DNA of 64,000 nucleotides, from the NCBI RefSeq assembly GCF_005848555.1, contig NZ_CP040518.1:1921001-1985000 (forward strand), in the 5' to 3' direction. Position numbers and translations under genes: made by a program. The notes beneath the pieces were generated by a model. That model saw only the letters and a program-made list of their open reading frames with translations. It did not search any database and was not told where the DNA came from. The stretch's first letter is position 1; each line of letters begins with the position of its first letter. This DNA is from Blautia sp. SC05B48. GTDB taxonomy: Bacteria; Bacillota; Clostridia; Lachnospirales; Lachnospiraceae. Below are positions 42,857 to 50,565 of the stretch, piece after piece.

Positions 42857-42903
42857 AAAAAGGCACTGAAAACCGTAGAAATATTGGTTTTTTAGTGCCT
42901 TTT
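42857..42903 (+). terminator. Rho-independent terminator of the sirtuin operon
   Basis: AAAAGGCACTGAAAACC (42858-42874) pairs with GGTTTTTTAGTGCCTTTT (42886-42903), ending in a T-run. Confidence 0.85.
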
Positions 42904-42933
42904 CCATTAGTTAAAGAGAAAAAATATAATAAA

Positions 42934-42958
42934 TTTAAGTTTTGCTAAGTTTCGCTAA
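42934..42958. repeat. TTTAAGTTTYGCTAA direct repeat, left copy
   Basis: TTTAAGTTTTGCTAA (42934-42948) runs into a second TAAGTTTCGCTAA (42946-42958). A copy with one difference, TTTAAGTTTCGCTAA, lies at 49060-49074. The two sites flank the three-recombinase region. Confidence 0.5.
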
Positions 42959-42961
42959 ATT

Positions 42962-43144
42962 CTATTCGTTTGAGCATCGCCATTGCTTTGACGGTTCACG
43001 TTTTCCACAATCATCACAAGTCTGCGGCCAGTTGATTTTCCATTCAAAATACTCATCTTTGGTAATTTTACCAGATTTCAGTTCTTCTTTTCTAAGAGTC
43101 CATTCTTTCAGAAAATTATTGAGAATCCCATAATTAAACCACAT
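42962..43144 (-). pseudogene. Fragment of an unrecognised protein (EEYFEWKINWP motif)
   Basis: A 60-codon minus-strand frame ends GKITKDEYFEWKINWPQT, CDDCGKREPSKQWR, then CSNE. There is no RBS at its ATG, and the frame stays open upstream with less protein-like sequence. It looks like the C-terminal end of a protein common on Lachnospiraceae elements, but I do not recognise the family. The CxxC pair may bind zinc. Confidence 0.4.
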
Positions 43145-43255
43145 ACCAAAAGAAACATTAGGAAAACAGGTAAGAAAGGCAAGGTGATGAGTTTGAGAAA
43201 ATTGAAGTGATGGGACGACTTCTATCAGGAATATGTTGGAAAAGAGGTGAGCATT

Positions 43256-43498
43256 ATGGTGAATCAGTCAGTGTTAGATTCCAGTGTTGATCTGGAACAG
43301 TTAAAAGATATTGAAGAATTAACTCCGGATATGGACAGAACGATTTCTGAAAAGGTGGAAACATTTCTGGATAAATCCGGTGATCAGCCATATGCTCATA
43401 TGAATGAAGGCTATGTGGTGGTTGTGCAAATGACCGGGGAGCTTGAGGCAACGGATGCACTCAGTGATTATCTCAAAAAGCGGATAGAGTGCTATTGA
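43256..43498 (+). CDS. Small acidic protein of unknown function
   Basis: The 80-residue protein starts MVNQSVLDSSVDLEQLKDIE and has an acidic helix-rich first half. A beta-type segment (GYVVVVQMTGELEAT) and a short C-terminal helix follow. ATG at 43256 has AGAGGTG at 6 bp. It is the first gene of the region that leads to three serine recombinases, so it may be an element accessory factor. The family is not recognised. Confidence 0.5.
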   Translation: MVNQSVLDSSVDLEQLKDIEELTPDMDRTISEKVETFLDKSGDQPYAHMNEGYVVVVQMTGELEATDALSDYLKKRIECY

Positions 43499-43505
43499 TC
43501 GCTCA

Positions 43506-43634
43506 GCACCTGAACACTTGCTGTTCAGGTGCGCAAGAACATGATTCAGGTGTGAGCAGCGCTCCTTTTGCGTAGCAAAACTTTAAATGAGAGCTGCGAA
43601 TGTTACAGTTCGCAGTTTTCTGTGAACTGTAACA
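43506..43634. promoter_or_regulatory. Hairpins in the leader of the triple-recombinase operon
   Basis: A perfect 10-bp stem lies at 43506-43515 and 43523-43532. Further on, CTGCGAA (43594-43600) can pair with TTCGCAG (43609-43615), while TGTTACAGTTC (43601-43611) can pair with GAACTGTAACA (43624-43634). The last two stems share bases, so they are mutually exclusive, as in attenuators. The rest of 43499-43778 holds no gene. Confidence 0.45.
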
Positions 43635-43778
43635 ACGGAGTTGATATAGCAGATGAAAGACGAAAAAAATTTTGCGAAGACACAGATGTTATGTTAATGT
43701 GAAGTCAGGGAAAATGAACGTGATACATGGTTTCTGACTTCTATTCGATGGAATTAAGCGGGTTAGGAGCGATGTAAA

Positions 43779-45452
43779 ATGGAACAAATGCAAAAGAACA
43801 CACCAGATATATACGATGCTGCATTGTATCTTCGACTGTCCAGAGACGATATGGATGACGGCAGTGAGAAGACAGAGAGCAACAGTATTGCAAATCAGAG
43901 AGAATTGCTTCGGAGCTTTGTAAAAAGCCAGCCGGACATTCAGATCTTTGATATATATGTGGATGATGGATATTCAGGTGGAAATTTTGACAGACCTGAG
44001 TTCAAGAGAATGACAACCGATATAGAAGCTGGACGAGTGAATTGTGTAATTGTAAAAGATTTGTCCAGATTCGGAAGAGAATATATAGAAGCCGGGCGAT
44101 GGATCGAAAAGACCTACCCGGCTTTAAATGTGCGTTTTATTTCTGTGACGGATCAGTTCGACAGTAAAACGGCTGATTTTTCGGAGAGGTCATTTGTAGT
44201 TCCGATTAAAAATTTTGTAAATGAAAGTTATTGCCGGGACATCTCCGGTAAAGTACGCAGCCACCAGAAAATCAAACGGGAAAAAGGAGAGTTTATCGGG
44301 GCATTTGCACCATATGGTTATTGCAAAGATCCGGAAAATAAGAACTGCCTTGTGATTGATGATTATGCCGCAGATATTGTAAGAAAAATATTTGCCTGGA
44401 AGATTGAAGGATTCAGTTTCGGTGCGATTGCTGAAAAATTGAATATGCGTCATGTACAATCTCCAAAAGAATACAAGATTGCAAACGGCGAAAATTATAA
44501 TGCTGGATTTCAGGGGACAGATACCCCAAAGTGGTCAGCAGTACAGATTAAAAGGATTCTGACCAATGAAGTGTATATCGGCAATATGGTTCAGGGAAAG
44601 CAGGAACGAATCAGCTATAAGGTGAAGAAACGTCTGGATAAACCAGAGTCAGAATGGGTGAAAGTAAAAAATACACATCCGGCAATCATCAAGCAGAGTG
44701 ATTTTGATGTAGTACAAAAACTGCTTCAATATGATGGCAGAGCGTCAAAGACATCAGACAGTGCCAGTTTTTTTGCAGGATTTATCTTCTGCGGAGATTG
44801 TGGAGTACCGATGATACGCAGAGTGAACCGATATAAGGGAAAAGAAAAGGCTTTTTATATCTGCCAGACAAAGAATAAAGGCGGAGACTGCACCAGACAC
44901 AGCATACCGGAGGAAGTGCTGAAAAAAATTGTCTTGAAAGAAATCCAGATATATACAGCACTTTTTGTAGATTATGAGATGATCATGGAAGAACTTCAGC
45001 AAATGGAAGTCAGCTACGACCAGGTAATCAGTTATGATACACAGATCGCAAAATTGCAGGAAGAATACAACAAATGTTACAGCATAAAAGTATCTTTGGC
45101 AGATGATTTGAAGTCTGGGATGATTAGCAAAGAGGAGTTCGACGAGTTCCGGGAAAGTTACGGTAAAAAGTGTGAAGAACTGGATCAGATGATAGAACAT
45201 CAGAAAAAACTGGTAAAGCAGATGTTTGAAGGTGGCGTTTCTGCAAAAGTTCAGTTAGAAAACTGGAAGAAATCTCTGGAGATCAAAGAGCTGGATCGTA
45301 CCTTACTGGCACTGACAGTAGATAAAATCTACATTTATGAGAACAAGCAGATTAAAATCCGGATTCGTTATCAGGATGTGATTGAAAAAATGAAAGTCAT
45401 AAAACGATTTTATACAGAACATCAGGATCAGTACAGAAAAGAGGTGGGATAA
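43779..45452 (+). CDS. Large serine recombinase 3
   Basis: The 557-residue protein has the catalytic Ser in ALYLRLSRDDM (about residue 20) and DLSRFGREY. The recombinase-domain segment is FAPYGYCKD, and the zinc ribbon has IFCGDCGVPMIRR, then FYICQTKNKGGDC. A coiled-coil tail follows. AGGAG precedes ATG 43779. It abuts the next recombinase gene without a gap, so the three genes form one operon. Confidence 0.9.
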   Translation: MEQMQKNTPDIYDAALYLRLSRDDMDDGSEKTESNSIANQRELLRSFVKSQPDIQIFDIYVDDGYSGGNFDRPEFKRMTTDIEAGRVNCVIVKDLSRFGREYIEAGRWIEKTYPALNVRFISVTDQFDSKTADFSERSFVVPIKNFVNESYCRDISGKVRSHQKIKREKGEFIGAFAPYGYCKDPENKNCLVIDDYAADIVRKIFAWKIEGFSFGAIAEKLNMRHVQSPKEYKIANGENYNAGFQGTDTPKWSAVQIKRILTNEVYIGNMVQGKQERISYKVKKRLDKPESEWVKVKNTHPAIIKQSDFDVVQKLLQYDGRASKTSDSASFFAGFIFCGDCGVPMIRRVNRYKGKEKAFYICQTKNKGGDCTRHSIPEEVLKKIVLKEIQIYTALFVDYEMIMEELQQMEVSYDQVISYDTQIAKLQEEYNKCYSIKVSLADDLKSGMISKEEFDEFRESYGKKCEELDQMIEHQKKLVKQMFEGGVSAKVQLENWKKSLEIKELDRTLLALTVDKIYIYENKQIKIRIRYQDVIEKMKVIKRFYTEHQDQYRKEVG

Positions 45453-47105
45453 GTGGCAAGGACAGCAAGAAGATATGAGAAAAGGACAGAAAAGAAAAAT
45501 TTTCAGATTCCAGTGTATATGGCTGCGATTTATGCCAGATTATCCGTAGATACAGACGAAAGAAAGTCAGAATCTATCGAAACGCAGGTGACGCTGATCA
45601 AAGAGTTTGTTGACAGGCACAATGCAGAAGCAAATAAAGAGTATGAACTGGTTGTGTATGATATTTATTCTGATCTGGGAAAAACCGGAACCAATTTTGA
45701 GAGAGCTGGATTTGAACGAATGATGGATGATGTCAGAGCAGGAAAAGTAAACTGTATTCTTGTAAAAGATTTTTCCAGATTTGGCAGGAATTATATAGAA
45801 ACAGGAAATTATCTGGAAAAGATATTGCCTTTTATGAAAGTGCGTTTTATTTCTGTATGTGACCACTATGATTCATTTGCACCGAATGCGAAAAATCAGG
45901 AATTATCCATGAATATCAAGAATCTGGTAAATGATACCTATGCGAAAGATATTTCCGCAAAGGAACGGGCAGCAAAGCGAACAGCACAGAAAAATGGGGA
46001 GTATGTTGGAGCAACAGCTCCGTATGGATATTGCTGTGAGAAGATAAATGGAATCTATAAACTGGTCAAAGAGCCGGAATCTGCAAAGATTGTGCAGCGG
46101 ATATTTGCGGAATATGCTTCCGGTAAGGAGATTCAGCAGATTATAGATGGATTGTTTGAGGATAGTGTACACCGGATTTCTGATTATAATCATTATCATC
46201 ATGTGTACTGGCAGGAAGGTGAAACTCTGCACCAGTGGGGAAATTCCTCTGTTCGTGCAGTACTGAACAGGCATAACTATTATGGAGATCTGGTACAGCG
46301 AAAATACGAATCCAGGTTTGTAAAAGGTGAAAAAGGGTGTGATGTGCTGGATGAAAGTCAGTGGATTGTTACTCCCAATGCTCATGAACCGATTATCAGC
46401 AGAGAACTGTTTGAAAAAGTACAGATCCGGTTAAAAGTGGCACAAGAAGCCAGAAGCACAGTAGTAGGATGGGAAGATGATGAAAGAGCTTTTTACAATG
46501 TGTTTTATTGCGGTGACTGTAAGCGGAAAATGTGTACAAGGAGATCAAGAGGCAGTGTGTTTTACTTTTGCAATGCGGCTCAGTACCGGGATGAAAGAAA
46601 ATGCAGTCATAAATCTATTTCAGAAAATACGGTACAGAAAATCGTTTGCTCAGAACTGACCAGACAAATGCAATTAGCAGGATTTAAGAAAAAAGATATG
46701 TCGGCAATGAGTAATGATATATTTTCGGCTAAGATTCTGGAAATTCAGAATGAAATCAAAAAGCTGGATGCAGAGGTGGAACAACGCTCCGAAAAACTTG
46801 CTCAGGCATTTATGCAATATAAGGATGAAAAACTTTCCAGAGAAACTTATATGGAAATGCGTGAGGAGCGTAACAACTGGAAAATATTCTGTGAAGAAAG
46901 AAAAGAGACACTGGAACAAATGATTCGAAGATTGCAGAAACAGCAAAAGGAAGAAACCAGATTTTTACGAAGTCTTCTGGATCTGGAAGGGACAACAAGA
47001 ATCAATGCGGAGCTTGCGGAAGCACTGATTGAAAGTATGTACTTGTATGGTGATGGCAGACTGGAAATCAATTTTCGATTTAAGGGGGCGATAGAACATG
47101 AATGA
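45453..47105 (+). CDS. Large serine recombinase 4
   Basis: The 550-residue protein has AAIYARLSVDTDE (catalytic Ser), DFSRFGRNY and the domain segment TAPYGYCCE. The zinc ribbon is VFYCGDCKRKMCTRR, then FYFCNAAQY, and a coiled-coil follows. It has a long basic N-terminus (residues 1-25) that the others lack. It starts with GTG directly after the TAA of recombinase 3 and overlaps recombinase 5 by 8 bp. Confidence 0.9.
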   Translation: MARTARRYEKRTEKKNFQIPVYMAAIYARLSVDTDERKSESIETQVTLIKEFVDRHNAEANKEYELVVYDIYSDLGKTGTNFERAGFERMMDDVRAGKVNCILVKDFSRFGRNYIETGNYLEKILPFMKVRFISVCDHYDSFAPNAKNQELSMNIKNLVNDTYAKDISAKERAAKRTAQKNGEYVGATAPYGYCCEKINGIYKLVKEPESAKIVQRIFAEYASGKEIQQIIDGLFEDSVHRISDYNHYHHVYWQEGETLHQWGNSSVRAVLNRHNYYGDLVQRKYESRFVKGEKGCDVLDESQWIVTPNAHEPIISRELFEKVQIRLKVAQEARSTVVGWEDDERAFYNVFYCGDCKRKMCTRRSRGSVFYFCNAAQYRDERKCSHKSISENTVQKIVCSELTRQMQLAGFKKKDMSAMSNDIFSAKILEIQNEIKKLDAEVEQRSEKLAQAFMQYKDEKLSRETYMEMREERNNWKIFCEERKETLEQMIRRLQKQQKEETRFLRSLLDLEGTTRINAELAEALIESMYLYGDGRLEINFRFKGAIEHE

Positions 47106-48669
47106 TCAGAAAATGCTGATCGGATATTATCGTCTTTCGTTGGAGGATGGCTCTGACGGAGAAAGTAACAGTATCATCAACCAGAGAAAACTGGTGAAAG
47201 ATTATATTTCTCATATTCCAGAGCTGGCTGAACTGCCTTTTCAAGAGCTTTATGATGATGGCTATTCCGGTTCCAGTATGGAACGGCCGGGAATACAACA
47301 GGTTCTGGAATTGGCAAGAAATGAACAGGTACAGTGTATTGTTGTAAAAGATTTTTCACGTTTTTCCAGAGACTATATTGAAATGGGAATGTATCTGGAG
47401 CAGATTTTCCCATTTTTGGGAATAAGGTTTATCTCTGTTTCTGACCATTATGATTCCAAGGATTATAAAGGAAAAAGTTCTGACATTGAAGTACAGTTTA
47501 AAGGTCTGATAGCAGATTTTTATGTGAAAGATCAGTCTGTTAAGGTGAAATCGGCAGTCAGCACGAAAAGAAGTAATGGAGAGTATTGTTGTGGCTCTGC
47601 ACCTTATGGATACCGGATAAATCCAGAGAACAAAAAGGAACTGTTGATTGTGGAAGAAGAAGCGGAAATCATCCGCAGAGTATTTGAACTGACGAATCAG
47701 CGGTATTCAAAGCTGGATATTTGCCGATTATTTAATGAAGAAGGTGTTCTTACACCATTGCAGTCTATGAGCAGGCGACAGAAATCAGACAGTAAGAAAG
47801 CATCTTCGAGAGGCTTGCAATGGACAAGTGATATGGTGCGAAAGATTCTGAATGATAAGAACTATATCGGTTGTATGGTCTATGGAAAAACCAAAATTCC
47901 AGATCCCGGAACAGGAAAAAAAGTTCCTGTGCCACGAAGTGAATGGAAGGTATTGGAAGATCACCATGAACCAATCGTATCAAAAGAAATTTTTGAGAAA
48001 GCACAGTCCTTGCAGATCAGGTATAACAAAAAGAGTAAATTCAACAAGGACACCACTTTGTTAAGTGGGTACGTGAAATGCGGAAATTGTAGAAGAAACC
48101 TGACCGGAAGCAGCCGGGTACATGGTCATATTCTGTATAGCTGTGCATACAGCCAGGGAAAAGAAGATACCGGGTGCTTTGCCGGAAAAGCCGATGATAA
48201 AATGCTGGAGCATATGGTGCTGGCAGAAATAAAGGCATACTTACACCAGAATATCAGCCAGGAACAGATGCAGCAATCCATGAGAAAACAGCATGAAGAT
48301 AATATCGAAGCATACAAGGCTGAAAGTGCTGACTGCGGAAGACGACAGGAGCAGATCAAGGCTCAGAACCAACAGAACTATGAGAAGTACCATGAAGGGC
48401 AGATGAGCCGGGAGGAGTTCCTGAGTGAAAAGAAGCAGCTAGAGGAAGAAAGAGAGCGTCTGCAAAGACGAAAGAAAGAACTGGAAGAACTGATCAGCGG
48501 CGAGAAAGAAATCCTGCTGAAGAAGAATATTCCGGTGGAACAGATGATGGAGTTTCTGGGGTATGAGAAACTGATAGAAGAGATGCTTGAAAAGTATGTG
48601 GATGGGATATATGTGTATGACGACGGACGGGTGGAGGTGGAGTGGAAAAGCACTTACCTAAATTTGTAG
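47098..48669 (+). CDS. Large serine recombinase 5
   Basis: The 523-residue protein has LIGYYRLSLEDG (catalytic Ser), DFSRFSRDY and the segment SAPYGYRIN. The zinc ribbon is YVKCGNCRRNLTGSSR, then ILYSCAYSQGKEDTGC, and a coiled-coil follows. Its stop codon lies inside the att-like repeat at 48663-48683, as expected when a recombinase gene ends at the element edge. Confidence 0.9.
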   Translation: MNDQKMLIGYYRLSLEDGSDGESNSIINQRKLVKDYISHIPELAELPFQELYDDGYSGSSMERPGIQQVLELARNEQVQCIVVKDFSRFSRDYIEMGMYLEQIFPFLGIRFISVSDHYDSKDYKGKSSDIEVQFKGLIADFYVKDQSVKVKSAVSTKRSNGEYCCGSAPYGYRINPENKKELLIVEEEAEIIRRVFELTNQRYSKLDICRLFNEEGVLTPLQSMSRRQKSDSKKASSRGLQWTSDMVRKILNDKNYIGCMVYGKTKIPDPGTGKKVPVPRSEWKVLEDHHEPIVSKEIFEKAQSLQIRYNKKSKFNKDTTLLSGYVKCGNCRRNLTGSSRVHGHILYSCAYSQGKEDTGCFAGKADDKMLEHMVLAEIKAYLHQNISQEQMQQSMRKQHEDNIEAYKAESADCGRRQEQIKAQNQQNYEKYHEGQMSREEFLSEKKQLEEERERLQRRKKELEELISGEKEILLKKNIPVEQMMEFLGYEKLIEEMLEKYVDGIYVYDDGRVEVEWKSTYLNL

Positions 48670-48683
48670 CAATAATGTAACGT
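48663..48683. repeat. TTTGTAGCAAT att-like repeat at the end of recombinase 5
   Basis: TTTGTAGCAATAATGTAAC (48663-48681) matches the copies at 23552, 49131 and 49241 in its first 11-12 bases and in the TxAC part. It marks the likely junction between recombinase operon and disrupted neighbour gene. Confidence 0.5.
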
Positions 48684-48976
48684 ACTCTAAAAATATTTTT
48701 CATATATCAGAACATTTTATAAAAGTTGAATTTCCATTTTCACTGCCAAAAGACAATGCAATCATTGCCAATGGCAATGAAATTGGCGATGATAATTTGG
48801 AACTAATGAAGATTCTGAAAATATTAGAGGAAAATGCTTCTATCACAGCAAAGCAAATGGCAGAACAGATGGGTATAAGTACGAGAAAGGTTAGTCGTCT
48901 TATAAAAGTGTTAAAAGAAAGTAAAAAAATCGTCAGAATAGGATCTGACAGAAAAGGATATTGGAAAATCCAATAG
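48668..48976 (+). pseudogene. C-terminal fragment of an AAA-4 / Schlafen AlbA_2 type ATP-binding protein
   Basis: An open frame without start reads NIFHISEHFIKVEFPFSLP, then a winged helix (LMKILKILEENASITAKQMA, EQMGISTRKVSRLIKVLKE) and ends YWKIQ. This is the tail of AAA-4 (divergent AAA, AlbA_2) regulators. The N-terminal part is not found elsewhere in the window. The gene was apparently cut by insertion or deletion at the att-like repeat. Confidence 0.6.
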
Positions 48977-49059
48977 AGAAGGGGGTTTTTATGTTCTGGA
49001 GAAGAAATGGTGTGGATACAGCACCAAGGTATAAAAAATATATTCCGTATTGGGTATGA

Positions 49060-49074
49060 TTTAAGTTTCGCTAA
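49060..49074. repeat. TTTAAGTTTCGCTAA direct repeat, right copy
   Basis: This matches 42934-42948 at 14 of 15 positions. The pair bounds a 6.1 kb segment with the three recombinases. Confidence 0.5.
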
Positions 49075-49130
49075 GCTTGATTTGATAGGTTGGCTATAGT
49101 GGTAATAATGCGACATTGTTGCTGTATAAA

Positions 49131-49265
49131 TGTAGCAATGACGTTACATCCTACCCACTGATTTTGTGACAACAATATAACGTCCTCCGTTCCAAAACAA
49201 CGATTTTATGGGAAAAATCGAAGGAAAAAAGGTCAAAAAGTTTGTAGCAATGACTTGACATCCTC
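49131..49265. repeat. Cluster of three att-like repeats
   Basis: The copies are TGTAGCAATGACGTTACATC (49131-49150), a diverged TTTTGTGACAACAATATAAC (49162-49181, followed by GTCCTCC) and TTTGTAGCAATGACTTGACA (49241-49260, followed by TCCTC). The consensus is TTTGTAGCAATGACnTnAC followed by rTCCTC. Irregular spacing rules out a CRISPR. They may be former attachment sites left by repeated recombinase events. Confidence 0.55.
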
Positions 49266-49458
49266 GGGGAGACTCTGTCTGGAAAGGAGCCTGCCAGATT
49301 AAAATATTGTACTTAGTGGCATTGTTACAATCCTGAGATCCTTCCATTGATGCGGAGATGAATTCAGTTACTGTCAGAGGTGCTAGTGCAAATATTGAAG
49401 CATTCACGCATAATGTAGATAAACAAAAACACAAATATAAAAAGAAGGAGGATAGGGT

Positions 49459-49611
49459 ATGGGATTATTTGATAAGAAGATCTGTGATATCTGTGGAGAG
49501 AAAATAGGTTTATTGGGCAACAGAAAACTGGATGACGGGAATCTGTGTAAGGATTGTGCAAAAAAAATTGTCACCATGGTTTGAAGACCGGCGGCACAGT
49601 ACGGTAGAGGA
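49459..49611 (+). pseudogene. DUF4428-type zinc ribbon protein, frameshifted fragment
   Basis: ATG at 49459 after GGAGG encodes MGLFDKKICDICGEKIGLLG and a second knuckle LCKDCAKK, the start of DUF4428 proteins. At an A8 run (49560-49567) the frame goes to an early stop (49582). The shifted frame continues LSPWFEDRRHSTVEDI, which is the expected sequence. After about 49610 it is fused to response-regulator sequence. Confidence 0.65.
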
Positions 49612-50061
49612 TATTCATGATGGGCTGAGTGCCGGAAAGATTATCAGGGAAAATATCCATATACAAAGGTATTGGTTGTTACTTCGCTGATCGATCCCAA
49701 GGTGCTGGAAAGAGCAAAGAGCGGATGTGCAGACAGTCTATGGTATAAGGATCACGGTGAAGAGGAAATACGGAGTGTGATCTACAGAACGTTAAATGGG
49801 GAGCATGTATTTCCGGATGTGGCACCGGAGGTGGAACTTAACTGGATCACAAGCGGTGATATCAGTCCCAGACAGCTGGAGATGCTGCGTCTGTATATTC
49901 ATGGGATGTCATATTCCGAGATTGCAAGGAAAATGGACTGTTCTGCTTCCGGGGTGAGATGGAATTTTCAGGAAATGATCGCCAAGGCGGGATACAGCTG
50001 CAAAGAGGATCTGATAGCAGCTGCACTGGAAAGTAAACTGATCGTAACCACACTGAAATAG
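49612..50061 (+). pseudogene. LuxR/NarL-type response regulator, 5'-truncated
   Basis: The frame gives DGLSAGKII and, after a frame change, KYPYTKVLVVTSLIDPKVLE, then SGCADSLWYKD. That is the second half of a receiver domain, followed by a complete LuxR helix-turn-helix (ISPRQLEMLRLYIHGMSYSE, IARKMDCSASGVRWNFQEMI). The receiver start with the phospho-Asp is missing. A 129-codon ORF from TTG 49672 could still yield a DNA-binding fragment, but no RBS is evident. Confidence 0.6.
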
Positions 50062-50565
50062 AAGATCCACAGAATGCAGAAATATATTCAGACAGAGAAG
50101 GAAATTATATTATGATCACTGCACCGGACAGCGTCTTACCCCATGACAAAAGACACCTTTCGGATCTGCCCTGTTAAAGATAAAATTCTTGTGCAATATG
50201 CTCAATGCATAAAAAGGATATTTTATAAACAAAATTATATAAGTTGCATATAACTAACGCATGCAGCATAACAGAAGTTGTACAAATATCTGTACATCCA
50301 TAGACGATTGGAATGAAATCATAGAATAAATTTATAAAAATAGCTAATAAAACTGGATAATATGTTCAAATTATGGTACATTTATTGTAGCAGTCAGAGG
50401 AAATACTGCGGCCTTTTTTGGGACCGGGATTTTTGAAGGGCTGAACAAATAACAAAGAACTTATTTATTTGGTTTTATTGTTTCTTTCCTGGGAGTGCAG
50501 AGAAGGAGGGAACGGATAAGAGCAGATAATCATAAGGATATAATCTTTATAAGGAAGGTGAGCAA
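50062..50565. other. Intergenic region before the methylene-THF reductase operon
   Basis: This 504-bp stretch has no convincing gene. It carries a GCAGT/ACTGC stem followed by a T6 run (about 50391-50420), and a GC-poor presumed promoter region upstream of that. I looked for THF, cobalamin and SAM riboswitch motifs by eye and saw none. The hairpin plus T-run could be an attenuator for the operon. Confidence 0.4.

Larger units (their letters stand above)
48977..49458. other. Gene-poor stretch with att-like repeats and a short remnant
   Basis: The stretch contains a 22-codon ORF (about 48991-49059) and the right TTTAAGTTTCGCTAA repeat (49060-49074). The three att-like repeats (49131-49265) include a hairpin CGATTTT/AAAATCG at 49201-49220. 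A startless frame near 49350-49458 reads AEMNSVTVRGASANIEAF. No intact gene is seen. Confidence 0.5.

Noticed and set aside
49131-49265. CRISPR-like or tandem regulatory array
   Set aside because: Copies are unevenly spaced and diverged, and no cas genes are present. Att-like remnants fit better.
50062-50565. Folate, cobalamin or SAM riboswitch before the methylene-THF reductase operon
   Set aside because: None of the conserved cores I know could be found by eye. Only a short stem with a T-run is present.
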